Assembly: GCF_000010525.1 (NCBI RefSeq)
Contig: NC_009937.1
Location: 4,531,501-4,595,500, forward strand
From: Azorhizobium caulinodans ORS 571
Lineage (GTDB): Bacteria; Pseudomonadota; Alphaproteobacteria; Rhizobiales; Xanthobacteraceae
Length of the DNA stretch: 64,000 bases
Reading direction: 5' to 3'
Of the stretch, positions 36,351 through 45,320 are shown one piece after another. Below the pieces are notes generated by a model. That model saw nothing but the letters and a program-made list of their open reading frames with translations. It did not search any database and was not told the DNA's origin. The translations under genes and the position numbers were made by a program. The number at the start of each line of letters is the position of its first letter. The first letter of the stretch is position 1.

Positions 36351-36451
36351 GGACGATGCTGGCCATGACGGCCGATGTGCCGTCAAGCCTGTCGTCCCGG
36401 CAGGATGCAAACACGCTTGCGGCATCGCAGCACCCCTGCCATCACGGCAGG

Positions 36452-36931
36452 ATGAGCGCACGCCCCGAGCCGATCACCCTCTATGTCGATGCCGATGCCT
36501 GCCCGGTGAAGGCAGAAATCTACAAGGTGGCAGAGCGCCATGCGCTCCACGTCCATGTGGTTTCCAACCAGCCCATCGCCATTCCCCGCGACGACCGCAT
36601 CCACCGCGTGGTGGTGGCGAGCGGCCCCGACGTGGCGGACGACTGGATCGCCGAGCGGGTGTCGCGCGGCGACGTGGTGGTGACGGCGGACATTCCGCTT
36701 GCCGCCCGCTGCGTGAAAGCGGGCGCGGATGTGATCGCACCTAATGGCAAGGCCCATACGGAGGCCACCATCGGCGCGACGCTCGCCACCCGCAATCTGA
36801 TGGACGACCTGCGCTCGGCGGGTCAGATCACCGGCGGGCCGAAACCCTTCTCCCCCCGCGACCGCTCCGCCTTCCTGTCCGCGCTCGATCTTGCCATCGT
36901 GCGGCTGAAGCGGGCGGGCTTTACCACCTGA
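36452..36931 (+). CDS. YaiI/YqxD family protein (DUF188)
   Basis: 159 residues from ATG 36452; an earlier in-frame ATG at 36356 overlaps the divergent gene leader and lacks family sequence. The N-terminus [20 protein letters not shown] is the clear family mark, with [13 protein letters not shown] and [18 protein letters not shown] toward the end. The fold resembles PIN/NYN nucleases, with conserved Asp residues, but no activity is established. 28 bases before the MAPEG gene, probably one operon. Confidence 0.9.
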   Translation: MSARPEPITLYVDADACPVKAEIYKVAERHALHVHVVSNQPIAIPRDDRIHRVVVASGPDVADDWIAERVSRGDVVVTADIPLAARCVKAGADVIAPNGKAHTEATIGATLATRNLMDDLRSAGQITGGPKPFSPRDRSAFLSALDLAIVRLKRAGFTT

Positions 36932-36959
36932 CCCTCAAGCCCTTTCAAGGAAACATGGC

Positions 36960-37361
36960 ATGACGCACGAACTCGCCTTGCTCACCGCAAGCTGTGTCCT
37001 CGCTCTGGTCCAGTTGATTGTGGCGGCCCAGCTTGCCACCCGCGAGCGCGGGCTGGCTTGGAATGCGGGCCCACGCGATGAAGCCGTCAAGCCACTCGGG
37101 CCGCTGGCCGGCCGGCTGGACCGCGCCTTCCGGAATCTGATGGAGACCTTCCCACTGTTCGTGGCGGCGGTGCTGATCGCTTCCGTGACAGGAACGCATA
37201 GCGCACTCTCCGTTGGCGGCGCCCACATCTATTTCTGGGGACGCGTGCTGTATGTGCCCCTCTATGCGACTGGCCTGCCCTACATCCGCTCGGGCGTCTG
37301 GGCCATGTCCGTATTCGGCATCCTGCTGGTGCTGGCGGCCCCTTTTGTGGCAGGGGCCTGA
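36960..37361 (+). CDS. MAPEG family membrane protein
   Basis: 133 residues and four predicted membrane segments. Family features: the N-terminal LTASCVLALVQLIVAA, N-A-G-P-R-D-E, R-L-D-R-A-F-R-N-L-M-E-T-F-P-L-F and the central G-R-V-L-Y-V-P-L-Y. MAPEG proteins include glutathione transferases, but bacterial members of this type are mostly uncharacterised. CAAGGAAA precedes the ATG. Confidence 0.85.
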   Translation: MTHELALLTASCVLALVQLIVAAQLATRERGLAWNAGPRDEAVKPLGPLAGRLDRAFRNLMETFPLFVAAVLIASVTGTHSALSVGGAHIYFWGRVLYVPLYATGLPYIRSGVWAMSVFGILLVLAAPFVAGA

Positions 37362-37385
37362 GCCTCACCCTTTTGTGCGACAGGC

Positions 37386-37415
37386 GCCGGGCGGGTCGCG
37401 TCCGACCCGTCCGGC
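37386..37415. terminator. Hairpin between convergent MAPEG and PadR genes
   Basis: A 13-bp stem (GCCGGGCGGGTCG with its near-perfect complement, one G-U) and a 4-base loop. No T run on either strand, so terminator function is possible but weak. Confidence 0.4.
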
Positions 37416-37438
37416 GTCGCTGCGGCGCTTGAGGCCGC

Positions 37439-38080
37439 TCAGACCTCGCGCAGGTCGTTGGCGACGCCGGCGAGGATTTCCACGATGCGCGTTTCCGTGC
37501 GCGGGTTCTCGGCCAGCTTGGCCTTCGCCACGTCCTTCAGGTTCTCGATGGCCGCGTCCACGAGGCGGGGCAGTCCGGACGGCTCGCCGCCCTCTTCGCC
37601 CTTGCCCATCCAGCGGCGCATCTTGCCGACCTTGAGGCCGATCTCCGACAGGCGGCCCACCAGCGCGTCCGCCACGTCCTTGTTCTCTTCGAGATAGGCG
37701 CGGCCTTCTTCCGTGATGGTGAAGCGCTTCTTGGCGCCGTCCGGCTCGGCCGTCACATAACCCGCTTCCTCAAGGAAGGTCAGGGTCGGGTAGACCACGC
37801 CCGGGCTCGGCGAATACCAGCCGCCGGTCTTCTCCTCGATCAGCTTGATGATCTCGTAGCCGTGGCGCGGCTGCTCGGCGATGAGGCTCAGCGCCAGAAG
37901 CTTGAGATCGCCCTGCGCCAGCATCCGGCCGATGCGGAAGAAATCCCCGCCGCCGCCGCCGCCGAACCCACCGCCGCCGCGCCGGCCACGGCCCCAGCCG
38001 CCACCGAAGCCGCCGCCAAACTCACCCCGGCCACCGGCCGCAAAGCGCTCCTCGCGCCCATGGTGTCTGCATCCAAACAT
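37439..38080 (-). CDS. PadR family regulator with Gly-rich N-terminal extension
   Basis: 213 residues from ATG 38080. The first 45 residues are unusual: FGCRHHGREER, then runs of Gly with Arg, Trp and Phe. The PadR winged helix follows (about 50-130: LKLLALSLIAEQPRHGYEIIKLIEEK, SPGVVYPTLTFLEEAGYV, KRFTITEEGRAYLEE in order), then a C-terminal dimerisation coiled coil. The Cys/His cluster at the N-terminus could bind metal or heme; that is speculation. Two palindromes of the PadR operator type lie 20 and 46 bases upstream of its ATG, so autoregulation is likely. Confidence 0.9.
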   Translation of the reverse strand: MFGCRHHGREERFAAGGRGEFGGGFGGGWGRGRRGGGGFGGGGGGDFFRIGRMLAQGDLKLLALSLIAEQPRHGYEIIKLIEEKTGGWYSPSPGVVYPTLTFLEEAGYVTAEPDGAKKRFTITEEGRAYLEENKDVADALVGRLSEIGLKVGKMRRWMGKGEEGGEPSGLPRLVDAAIENLKDVAKAKLAENPRTETRIVEILAGVANDLREV

Positions 38081-38099
38081 GTGTCTTTGCTCCTTATGA

Positions 38100-38115
38100 T
38101 GTATCTTACGATACA
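38100..38115. promoter_or_regulatory. PadR operator palindrome 1
   Basis: TGTATC-TTAC-GATACA, a perfect 6-bp dyad, centred 27 bp from the second palindrome and upstream of the padR-type gene (start 38080) and the divergent recombinase gene (start 38207). Confidence 0.65.
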
Positions 38116-38125
38116 ACGACAGCAC

Positions 38126-38143
38126 ATATATCTTTCGATATAT
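38126..38143. promoter_or_regulatory. PadR operator palindrome 2
   Basis: ATATATC-TTTC-GATATAT, a perfect 7-bp dyad that shares the core TATC-4-GATA with palindrome 1. The AT-rich sequence stands out against the GC-rich surroundings and probably overlaps the promoter. Confidence 0.65.
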
Positions 38144-38206
38144 CTGGACGCAAGAGGGGCACCGTTAATTTTCGCGGGCTAAGGTGGCCGCGTCAGGAGA
38201 ACAGCC

Positions 38207-39190
38207 ATGGCCATGTCGGATGTGGAGAAGGCGGCCCGCTCGCGCGCGGCGCTTCTGGCGGCCCAGGCGCCGGACCTTCAGCCGGCCGTCGAGGGCTGGC
38301 TGGCGCGCCTTGCCCATGAGCGGCGCCTTTCCCCCAAAACGCAGGACGCCTATGCGCGCGACCTCACGGTGGTGCTCAACCTGCTGACGCTGCACCTCGG
38401 TCACCGGCCCACCGTGGCCGACATGGCGGCCCTCGCCCCCGCGGATGTGCGCGCCGTGCTCGCCGCCCGCCGCATGGAAGGGGTGGCCCCGCGCACGCTG
38501 GTGCGGCTCATGGCGGCAGCCCGTTCTTTCGGCCGGCATCTGGAGCGCGAGGGGCTCGGCAAGGTGGGCGCGCTCGCCGCCGTGCGCGCGCCCAAGGTGC
38601 CGCGCAGCCTGCCCAAGCCCGTCTCCGTCTCGGATGCGAAGGCCCTGGCCGATCCCGCCACGCGGGCGGGCGAGGACCGCGCCCCCTGGGTGCTCGCCCG
38701 CGACGCGGCGGTGATCGCGCTGCTCTATGGCTGCGGGTTGCGCATTTCCGAGGCCCTCGGCCTCACACGGTCGATGATGCCGGAGCCGGGCGGAGGCGAT
38801 CAGATTACGGTGACGGGCAAGGGCAACAAGACGCGCATGGTGCCCCTGCTGCCGCAGGTCACGCAGGCGGTGGCCGACTATGCCGCCCTCTGCCCCTATG
38901 TGCTGGAGCCGGACAAGCCCCTGTTCCGGGGCGCCAAGGGCGGCCCGCTCTCAGCGCGCATCGTGCAGATGGCGGTGGAGCGGATGCGCGGCGCCCTCGG
39001 CCTGCCGGACAGCGCCACGCCCCATGCCTTGCGTCATTCGTTCGCCACCCATCTGCTGGCGCGGGGCGGCGAGCTTCGGGCCATCCAGGAATTGCTGGGC
39101 CACGCCTCGCTCTCCACCACGCAGGTCTATACGGCGGTGGATGCCACGCGCCTCATGGACGCCTATCGCGCCGCCCATCCACGCGCCTGA
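38207..39190 (+). CDS. xerC: Tyrosine recombinase XerC-like
   Basis: 327 residues. N-terminal SAM-like core-binding domain (about 25-125, RLSPKTQDAYARDL), catalytic domain with Arg in GCGLRISEALGL, Lys in GKGNKTRMVPL, HALRHSFATHLLA (His-x-x-Arg), LGHASLSTTQVY with the catalytic Tyr. Length and motifs match the chromosomal dimer resolvase, not a phage or integron integrase. No att site or tRNA flanks it. AGGAGAA precedes the ATG. Whether this is XerC or XerD is judged from overall similarity only. Confidence 0.9.
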   Translation: MAMSDVEKAARSRAALLAAQAPDLQPAVEGWLARLAHERRLSPKTQDAYARDLTVVLNLLTLHLGHRPTVADMAALAPADVRAVLAARRMEGVAPRTLVRLMAAARSFGRHLEREGLGKVGALAAVRAPKVPRSLPKPVSVSDAKALADPATRAGEDRAPWVLARDAAVIALLYGCGLRISEALGLTRSMMPEPGGGDQITVTGKGNKTRMVPLLPQVTQAVADYAALCPYVLEPDKPLFRGAKGGPLSARIVQMAVERMRGALGLPDSATPHALRHSFATHLLARGGELRAIQELLGHASLSTTQVYTAVDATRLMDAYRAAHPRA

Positions 39191-39199
39191 GCCGCCGTC

Positions 39200-41083
39200 C
39201 TAGGGCAGAATCCGGGCGATCAGCGCACGGGAGAAGACCTGCGCCCCGTGGGCCGTGAGGTGCGCATTGTCGAAGAAGAGCGGCACATGGTCCGCCGCCA
39301 GCGGGCACTGGCGCTGCGGACAGATCGTCTCCAGCACCGGCACATAGCGCGCGCCCGGAACGCGGGTGACGACGGCCTGTACGGCGGCGTCGATCTCCTC
39401 CACCACGCCGGCCGACAGTTCATCGCCCGAGGTCACGCCGCGGTCACCGGCCCGCTGCCGGTCCGCCAGAATGAGCGGGACCGAGCGCCGGAACACCGGC
39501 CCCGGCCCCAGCACCACCGCCGGAATGCCGGCCGCCTCCAGCCTGGACAGCGCCTGCTCAAGCGCCTCCAGCCAAGCCGGGTCCACGGACCAGAAGCCTG
39601 CCATCACCACAAGCTGCGGCTTGAGGCGCAGGATTTCCGCCAAGGCGAAGTCATTGAATCCGGCACAGTTGGGGCGGGCGGGAATGACGATGCCCGGCAG
39701 CGGCGGGCAGCCGGAGGCGGTGAGCTGGCCCAGTGCATAGCCCCGCGCGGCGAACGGCGGCTCCAGTCCGGCATAATAATGCGCCGCATGGCTGTCGCCC
39801 CACAGCACCGCCAGCGGCCGGCGCGCGGGCAGGCAGAGATCGGCGCGCAGGCTCTCGGCCGTCTCCCGCGGGCCGAGGAAGCAGGTGCCCGTCCGGAACG
39901 CCTCGTTCGGGCGGTAGTGCACATAGGTCAGCATCCGCAGCACGCGGGCCTCCACGCGCTGCGGAAATCCACCCAGCGCAAGGATGGTCCCGGCGAGGGC
40001 CGCGAGCACGGCGAGGCCGGCAGTGCTCGCCACGAGCGCGCGGGGGACCGTGCCGAGCCAGCGGCGACAGGGCGCTTCCACCAGCGCATAGATCGCCACT
40101 GCGAACAGCAGCGAGGTCGCGACGCCGCCGAGGAAGAACTCCCATCCCTCGGCGAAGGGAAAGAGCTGGCGGCCGAAGGAAGCCACCGGCCAGTGCACCA
40201 GATAGAGCGAATAGGAGATGCGGCCGACAAAGCGCAGCGGCGCCAGCGACAGCAGGCGGGCGCCCGCCCCCGTGCGCACGCGGTCCGCGCCCCAGATGAC
40301 CAGCGCCGCCCCCGCGCAGGGCAGGAGGGCGTCCGTGCCCGGGAAGGGGCCGCGCTCGCTCAGCGCCACCATGCCGCCGAGGATGAGCGCGAGGCCGAGC
40401 AGCACCGCGCCATTGGCGATGCGCGGCTGGGCCGGAAAGCGCACGCCGGGTAGCGCGAGCAGGCAGCCGATAAGCAGCTCGAAGGCCCGGAACGGAAGCA
40501 GATAGAAGGCGGCTTCCGGATTGAAGCGCAGCAGCATCTCGCCCGACAGCAGCGAAGCGACAGCCACCACCGCCAGCAGCAGCGGCACGCGGCGGCGCGT
40601 GCAGCGCCGGGCCGCGAAGAGCAGCGGCGGGAACAGGAGATAGAACTGCTCCTCGACGCCCAGCGACCAGTAATGCAGCAGCGGCAGCTCATGCGCCGCC
40701 GGCGCAAAATAATTGGCGCTGAAATAGAAATAGATGTTCGAGGCGAAGACGGTGGAGGCCAGCAGCGAGGCCGCGAAATCCCGCAGCGCGTGCGGATAGA
40801 GCAGCAAGCCGGCGGCGAGCGTCGAGAGCAGCGACACTGCCACATAGGCGGGCACGATGCGCCGCGCCCGCCGCGCATAGAAATCCGCGAAGGAGAAATC
40901 GCCCCCGGCCACATCCCGATAGAGCGTCTTCGAGATGAGGAAGCCCGAGATGACGAAAAAGACGTCCACGCCGGTGAAGCCGCCGGAGAGCGGCGTCAGC
41001 CCGAAATGAAACAAAACGACCCCGCCCACCGCGATGGCCCGCATGCCATCGATGTGCGGCCGGTACTCCAGCCCTTGATGCAT
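39200..41083 (-). CDS. OafA/YrhL-type acyltransferase with C-terminal SGNH domain
   Basis: 627 residues from ATG 41083 (GTG 41101 is an alternative). N-terminal acyltransferase-3 domain with about ten membrane segments: YRPHIDGMRAIAVGGVVLFHFG carries the key His/Arg, followed by GGFTGVDVFFVISGFLIS and YWSLGVEEQFYLLFP (in parts). The periplasmic SGNH domain begins near residue 420 with LWGDSHAAHYY and ends with the catalytic pair D-N-A-H (FFDNAHLTAHGA). Such two-domain proteins O-acetylate lipopolysaccharide O-antigen or other envelope sugars. Its stop is 10 bases from the convergent xerC stop. Confidence 0.92.
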   Translation of the reverse strand: MHQGLEYRPHIDGMRAIAVGGVVLFHFGLTPLSGGFTGVDVFFVISGFLISKTLYRDVAGGDFSFADFYARRARRIVPAYVAVSLLSTLAAGLLLYPHALRDFAASLLASTVFASNIYFYFSANYFAPAAHELPLLHYWSLGVEEQFYLLFPPLLFAARRCTRRRVPLLLAVVAVASLLSGEMLLRFNPEAAFYLLPFRAFELLIGCLLALPGVRFPAQPRIANGAVLLGLALILGGMVALSERGPFPGTDALLPCAGAALVIWGADRVRTGAGARLLSLAPLRFVGRISYSLYLVHWPVASFGRQLFPFAEGWEFFLGGVATSLLFAVAIYALVEAPCRRWLGTVPRALVASTAGLAVLAALAGTILALGGFPQRVEARVLRMLTYVHYRPNEAFRTGTCFLGPRETAESLRADLCLPARRPLAVLWGDSHAAHYYAGLEPPFAARGYALGQLTASGCPPLPGIVIPARPNCAGFNDFALAEILRLKPQLVVMAGFWSVDPAWLEALEQALSRLEAAGIPAVVLGPGPVFRRSVPLILADRQRAGDRGVTSGDELSAGVVEEIDAAVQAVVTRVPGARYVPVLETICPQRQCPLAADHVPLFFDNAHLTAHGAQVFSRALIARILP

Positions 41084-41235
41084 GAATGAGTGAGCGCCCA
41101 CCTGTCCGGCCGCATATGGCGCCGGACCTCAACCATGATGGCCGGTGCATATCACGCGCCCGCCGGCACGCCCAAGACGAAATCGGGGTGGATAACACGC
41201 TGTTGGACGTATCCACCGGGCGGGCGGGGCGTCGA

Positions 41236-41517
41236 TCAGCGGGGCCTGAACGACCAGCCGCCGCCACCACCGTGATAGGTTTCGCAGGCGAGGTGGAAGC
41301 GCGCGCCGCAGGTGGTGCAGGTGAAATCCACCGACACGATGTCCGGCCAACCCCTGTCCTGCCCCATCCGGAGCACGGAATTATCGGGGTGGTCCGGCTG
41401 CTCCGTCAGTGTTCCGTCGGCGAGATTGTCCCGCGCCACCGTCAGCGCGTGCTCCAGTTCACCCGGCGTGCGGATGGGCCAGTCGAGGCAAAGCGCGTCG
41501 CAGCGGTCGCAGGCCAT
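41236..41517 (-). CDS. Small double-CxxC protein (zinc-ribbon-like), hypothetical
   Basis: 93 residues. Two Cys pairs, CDRC at residues 3-6 and CTTC at about 66-69, could make one structural zinc site. The middle (LEHALTVARDNLADGTL) looks helical. I do not recognise the family. It lies 6 bases after the membrane protein gene at 41524, on the same strand, so the two are probably cotranscribed. The 152 bases between this gene and the acyltransferase start hold nothing I can name. Confidence 0.7.
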   Translation of the reverse strand: MACDRCDALCLDWPIRTPGELEHALTVARDNLADGTLTEQPDHPDNSVLRMGQDRGWPDIVSVDFTCTTCGARFHLACETYHGGGGGWSFRPR

Positions 41518-41523
41518 GGCGCC

Positions 41524-42126
41524 TCAGGAGCGGGAGAAGACGCGCCGGCGCAGGTCCAGAACGGCGCGGCGGAAGCGCCCGCGCCCGCCGCCTAGGCCGA
41601 GCAGCCGGGCGGCGTCCTGCCGCAGGCGCACGAGAGACGCCTTCACCTTCTCCTTGTAGGGCTCCACCAGCCGGTGCGCCCAGGCATTGGCGGCAATCAC
41701 CATGTCGCACAGCCGCGAGAACCAGCCGATGGAGCGAAGCTGCGCCTGGCAGACCTCGAACAGGAAGGCCATGAGGCCGACGCCCACGAGCTTCGCCACA
41801 AGGAAACAGAGGCTGCCGAAGATGAAGTGCTTGTGGGCGTAGAACCACAGGGCGAGGATGTTGATGGGCTCGATGAGGATCAGCGGCACCACGAACAGCA
41901 CCAGCGCGCCATAAGGCGGCAGGCGGTGCGCCCAATGGCCGATGGCCTGCTTCAGCCGCTCGAAGGGCAGGAGCTCGGCCAGCCGGCGGATGAGCGGCGC
42001 CGTGTGCGCCCAGAGCCAAGCCTCGATGAGGAAGCCGACGGCGAGCACCATGAGCAGCGCGCGCTGGAGGCGGCGGCGCCAGAGGCTGCGGGGACGCACG
42101 GGCGGGATGGGGGCGGTATCAGGCAT
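41524..42126 (-). CDS. Hypothetical membrane protein
   Basis: 200 residues from ATG 42126 (ATG 42165 would add 13). Two to four hydrophobic segments: about 24-42 (LLMVLAVGFLIEAWLWAH) and a cluster at about 70-125 (ALVLFVVPLILIEPINILALW in parts; SLCFLVAKLVGVGLMAFLF). The C-terminal third is basic (YKEKVKASLVRLRQD, GRFRRAVLDLRRR) and probably cytoplasmic. I do not recognise a named family. It is divergent from the VOC-family gene. Confidence 0.75.
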   Translation of the reverse strand: MPDTAPIPPVRPRSLWRRRLQRALLMVLAVGFLIEAWLWAHTAPLIRRLAELLPFERLKQAIGHWAHRLPPYGALVLFVVPLILIEPINILALWFYAHKHFIFGSLCFLVAKLVGVGLMAFLFEVCQAQLRSIGWFSRLCDMVIAANAWAHRLVEPYKEKVKASLVRLRQDAARLLGLGGGRGRFRRAVLDLRRRVFSRS

Positions 42127-42286
42127 GGCTTGAGGAAGATGGTGCGGCCTTTGGGGCCTTTCCATGGCTGTCGCGAACCTTGCGGCACGATCCCTTGGGC
42201 CGGGTGCCTCCCCCTTTCGTCGGATGCACCTGCGCCCCGGTCGCGCTCTAATCTGTGTCAGGGCAGAAAGGGCAAGGACACTTCAG

Positions 42287-42700
42287 GTGAACATCCACCA
42301 CATGTCCATCGGCGTCGCCGATCTCGACCGGGCCATGGCCTTCTATGACCGTGTGCTCGCGCCCCTCGGGCTGGCACGGGAGGTGCTCTTCACCGAGCCC
42401 ACCGGGACGCGCTCGGCGGGTTACGGACAGCCGGGGCAATGGGCGCTGGAGGACAATGTGCCCTTCTGGCTGGAGGAGCGGCCGGGCGCGAGCTTCTCCT
42501 GCCCGCCGGGCTTTCATCTCGCCTTCGGCGCGCCGGATGCGGCCGCCGTCCATGCCTTCCATGCGGCGGGGCTTGCCGCCGGCGGCACCGACAACGGCCC
42601 GCCGGGACCGCGGCCCGACTACGGGCCGAGCTATTACGCCGCTTTCCTCATCGACCCGGACGGCTGGCGCATCGAGGCGGTGGCCGACACGTCCGCGTGA
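42287..42700 (+). CDS. VOC family protein (glyoxalase/dioxygenase fold)
   Basis: 137 residues from GTG 42287 with AAGGA 8 bases upstream. Two beta-alpha-beta-beta-beta units: HHMSIGVADLDRAMAFYDRVLAPLG at the start and FHLAFGAPDAAAVHAFHAAGLAAGG in the second, ending YYAAFLIDPDGWRIEAV with the metal-binding Glu. Single-domain VOC proteins include lactoylglutathione lyases and fosfomycin-type resistance proteins; no substrate can be given. Confidence 0.85.
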   Translation: MNIHHMSIGVADLDRAMAFYDRVLAPLGLAREVLFTEPTGTRSAGYGQPGQWALEDNVPFWLEERPGASFSCPPGFHLAFGAPDAAAVHAFHAAGLAAGGTDNGPPGPRPDYGPSYYAAFLIDPDGWRIEAVADTSA

Positions 42701-42812
42701 GCGGCGGCATCGAGATGCCGTCGGGGCAGGTTTGCCGCTCTTTCAGGCTTCGGTCCACGCCACAACCGGGCGTAGGCTCTCGAATGTCGCAACCCGATGG
42801 GAGTGATGAGCC

Positions 42813-42935
42813 ATGAAGCGTCTTGCCTTCGCCCTCGTGACCCTGAGCCTGCTCGGAGCCACCGCCCCCGCTTTCGCCGACTGCCCGGCGCACGCCTCCA
42901 ACACGACGAAGAGCACGCCCTCCAAGGGCACCTGA
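42813..42935 (+). CDS. Small secreted peptide
   Basis: A 40-residue frame with GGGAG upstream. It starts with a clear Sec signal peptide (MKRLAFALVTLSLLGATAPAFA, cleavage after A-F-A at about residue 22; quoted in part as MKRLAFALVTLSLL). The mature part is about 18 residues, polar, with one Cys and a Thr/Lys/Ser-rich end. I know no family. The signal peptide and ribosome site make it likely real. It stands alone between the VOC gene and the lpd terminator. Confidence 0.6.
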   Translation: MKRLAFALVTLSLLGATAPAFADCPAHASNTTKSTPSKGT

Positions 42936-42993
42936 GCCTCTTCGTGCCGAGAGCGCGCGCCTCCCGCACCGGGAACAGGCGGAGCGGTGCGCT

Positions 42994-43035
42994 CCAAAAC
43001 AAAACCGGCCGGTCCGCAGCGCGGGCCGGCCGGTT
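42994..43035 (-). terminator. Rho-independent terminator for lpd
   Basis: Perfect 10-bp stem AACCGGCCGG/CCGGCCGGTT (43003-43035). On the minus strand it is followed by TTGTTTTGG, 39 bases beyond the lpd stop. It could also stop transcripts from the small peptide gene. Confidence 0.8.
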
Positions 43036-43074
43036 CCGTTTGAGGACCGCGCCGGTCGCCCGGCGCGGAAAGGC

Positions 43075-44478
43075 TCACATGTGGATGGCGCGCTTCTCGA
43101 CCGCCATGGCCGCTTCCTTGACCGCCTCCGAGCGGGTGGGGTGGGCATGGCAGGTGCGGGCGAGGTCTTCCGACGAGCCGCCGAACTCCATGAGCACGCA
43201 GACCTCGTGGATCATCTCGCCGGCCTCGGGGCCGATGATGTGGCAGCCCAGCACCTTGTCCGTGGCGGCGTCAGCCAGGAACTTTACGAAGCCGTCCGTG
43301 GTGTTGTTCACCTTGGCGCGGCCATTGGCGGTGAAGGGGAACTTGCCGACATTGTAGGCGATGCCGGCTTCCTTCAGCTCTTCCTCGGTCTTGCCGACGG
43401 AAGCCACCTCCGGGAAGGTGTACACGACGCCGGGGATGACGTCGTAATTCACGTGGCCCGCCTTGCCGGCCAGCAGCTCGGCCACCGCGACGCCCTCGTC
43501 CTCAGCCTTGTGGGCGAGCATCGGGCCGGCGATCACGTCGCCGATGGCATAGATGCCGTCCACGGTGCTCTTGTAGTGGTGATCCACCACCACGCGGCCG
43601 CGCTTGTCGGTCTCGACGCCGATCTCGGCAAGGCCGAGGCCACCCGTGTAGGCGACGCGGCCGATGGCCACCAGCACCACGTCGGCCTCAAGCACCTCGG
43701 CCGCACCGCCGGCGGCCGGCTCCACGGACACCTTGAGGGTCTTGCCCTTGGTGTCCACGCCCGTGACCTTGGTGCCGAGCTTGAAGGCGAAGCCCTGCTT
43801 CTGGAGGATGCGCTGGAAGGACTTGGCCACGTCGCCGTCCATGCCGGGCAGGATGCGGTCGAGATATTCCACCACCGTCACCTCGGCGCCGAGGCGGCGC
43901 CACACGCTGCCGAGCTCGAGGCCGATGACGCCCGCGCCCACCACCACGAGCTTGCCGGGCACCCTCTTGAGGGCCAGCGCGCCGGTGGAGGACACCACCT
44001 TCTCTTCGTCGATGGTGACGCCGGGAAGCTGGGCCACGTCCGAGCCGGTGGCGATGAGGATGTTCTTCGTCTCCAGCACCTGCTGGGTGCCGTCGGCGGC
44101 GGTCACTTCCACCTTGCCGGGGGCGAGGATCTTGCCGACGCCGTGATAGGCGTCGACCTTGTTCTTCTTCAGCAGGAACTCGACGCCCTTCACATTGCCG
44201 TCGACGCCCTTGTCCTTGAAGGCCTGCATGGCGGCGAGATCGAGCTTCGGCGCCGGGACAGTGATGCCCATGCTGGCGAAGCTGTGTCCGGCTTCCTCGA
44301 ACTTCTCGGAGGCGAACAGCAGCGCCTTGGAGGGGATGCAGCCGACGTTGAGGCAGGTGCCGCCGTGGGTGGCGCGCTTCTCGACCACCGCGGTCTTGAG
44401 ACCAAGCTGGGCGGCGCGGATGGCCGCCACATAGCCGCCGGGGCCGGTGCCGATGACGATCAGGTCGTAATTAGCCAT
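43075..44478 (-). CDS. lpdA: Dihydrolipoyl dehydrogenase (E3)
   Basis: 467 residues. Flavoprotein that reoxidises lipoyl groups of the 2-oxoglutarate dehydrogenase complex. FAD motif [16 protein letters not shown], redox-active disulfide [10 protein letters not shown] near residues 45-50, NAD motif [16 protein letters not shown], and the C-terminal HAHPTRSEA with the catalytic His. It is the last gene of the sucA-sucB cluster, after the LysE-type gene, and ends at a terminator. Confidence 0.96.
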   Translation of the reverse strand: MANYDLIVIGTGPGGYVAAIRAAQLGLKTAVVEKRATHGGTCLNVGCIPSKALLFASEKFEEAGHSFASMGITVPAPKLDLAAMQAFKDKGVDGNVKGVEFLLKKNKVDAYHGVGKILAPGKVEVTAADGTQQVLETKNILIATGSDVAQLPGVTIDEEKVVSSTGALALKRVPGKLVVVGAGVIGLELGSVWRRLGAEVTVVEYLDRILPGMDGDVAKSFQRILQKQGFAFKLGTKVTGVDTKGKTLKVSVEPAAGGAAEVLEADVVLVAIGRVAYTGGLGLAEIGVETDKRGRVVVDHHYKSTVDGIYAIGDVIAGPMLAHKAEDEGVAVAELLAGKAGHVNYDVIPGVVYTFPEVASVGKTEEELKEAGIAYNVGKFPFTANGRAKVNNTTDGFVKFLADAATDKVLGCHIIGPEAGEMIHEVCVLMEFGGSSEDLARTCHAHPTRSEAVKEAAMAVEKRAIHM

Positions 44479-44535
44479 GGAATACAGTCCTTGAAGGAAG
44501 CGGGCGGCCAGCCGGCCGCAGCGAACGGGAAGGGA

Positions 44536-45192
44536 TCAGTGGGCGGAGGCCCTCTGGAAGGCGAGGCGGATGCCGAGGCCGACCAGGGCCGCGCCGGTGA
44601 TGCGATTGAACCAGCGGCCGATGCGCGAGAGCTGCGCCTGCACCGCCCGCCCGGTGAAGAACACCGAGACCAGCGTGAACCAGACGACCAGCAGGCCGGC
44701 CATGCCGGCGGCATAGCCCATCTGCATGCTCTGCGGCGTGGTGGGGCTCACCACCGTGGTGAAGATGGAGAGGAAGAACAGCACCGCCTTCGGGTTCAGC
44801 GCATTGGTGAGGAACCCGAGCGTGAAGTCGGACGCATCGCCGTAGCGCCGGGGGGCAACCGCCGGCGCGGGCGCGTCCGCAAGATCCACCTGATAGCTGG
44901 GTGGCGGCGCGCGCCAGGTCTTCACGCCCACGTAGAAGAGATAGGCGGCACCCGCCCATTTCAGCACATTGAAGGCGAGGATCGAGTGGGCGACCAGCAG
45001 GCCGATCCCGGCCACCGTATAGGCCGCATGGAAGAAGATGGCGGCGCCGATGCCGAAGCTGGTGATGATGCCCGCGCGGCGGCCCCGCACCACGCTCTGG
45101 CGCACCACCATGGCGAAGTCCGGTCCCGGTGTCACGGCGGCCAGGGAAAACACTGCCATGATGGTCAGGAATTCCGCGAGATGGCTGCTCAT
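44536..45192 (-). CDS. LysE/RhtB family amino acid exporter
   Basis: 218 residues, about six membrane segments. FSLAAVTPGPDFAMVVRQSVVRGRRAGI near the N-terminus is the LysE/RhtB signature (the P-G-P-D/N loop), and LGFLTNALNPKAVLFFLSIF is the second conserved loop. It exports an amino acid or similar solute. GAGGA precedes the ATG. It sits between sucB and lpd on the same strand; this insertion into the dehydrogenase cluster is worth noting. Confidence 0.9.
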   Translation of the reverse strand: MSSHLAEFLTIMAVFSLAAVTPGPDFAMVVRQSVVRGRRAGIITSFGIGAAIFFHAAYTVAGIGLLVAHSILAFNVLKWAGAAYLFYVGVKTWRAPPPSYQVDLADAPAPAVAPRRYGDASDFTLGFLTNALNPKAVLFFLSIFTTVVSPTTPQSMQMGYAAGMAGLLVVWFTLVSVFFTGRAVQAQLSRIGRWFNRITGAALVGLGIRLAFQRASAH

Positions 45193-45320
45193 TCGCCCGT
45201 CCTCGTGTCAGCGGCCGTGGGGCGCGGCCCTGCCGCAACCGGCCTGTCAGTGGGCGGCGGACGCCCGGTCGGGAAACGGCGCGGCGACAGAGCCGCCGCG
45301 CCGGTGTCAGGCTTGGACGA

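Noticed and set aside
38207-39190. Integrase of a mobile island
   Set aside because: Motifs and length match a housekeeping Xer recombinase. No tRNA, att repeat or phage gene is nearby.
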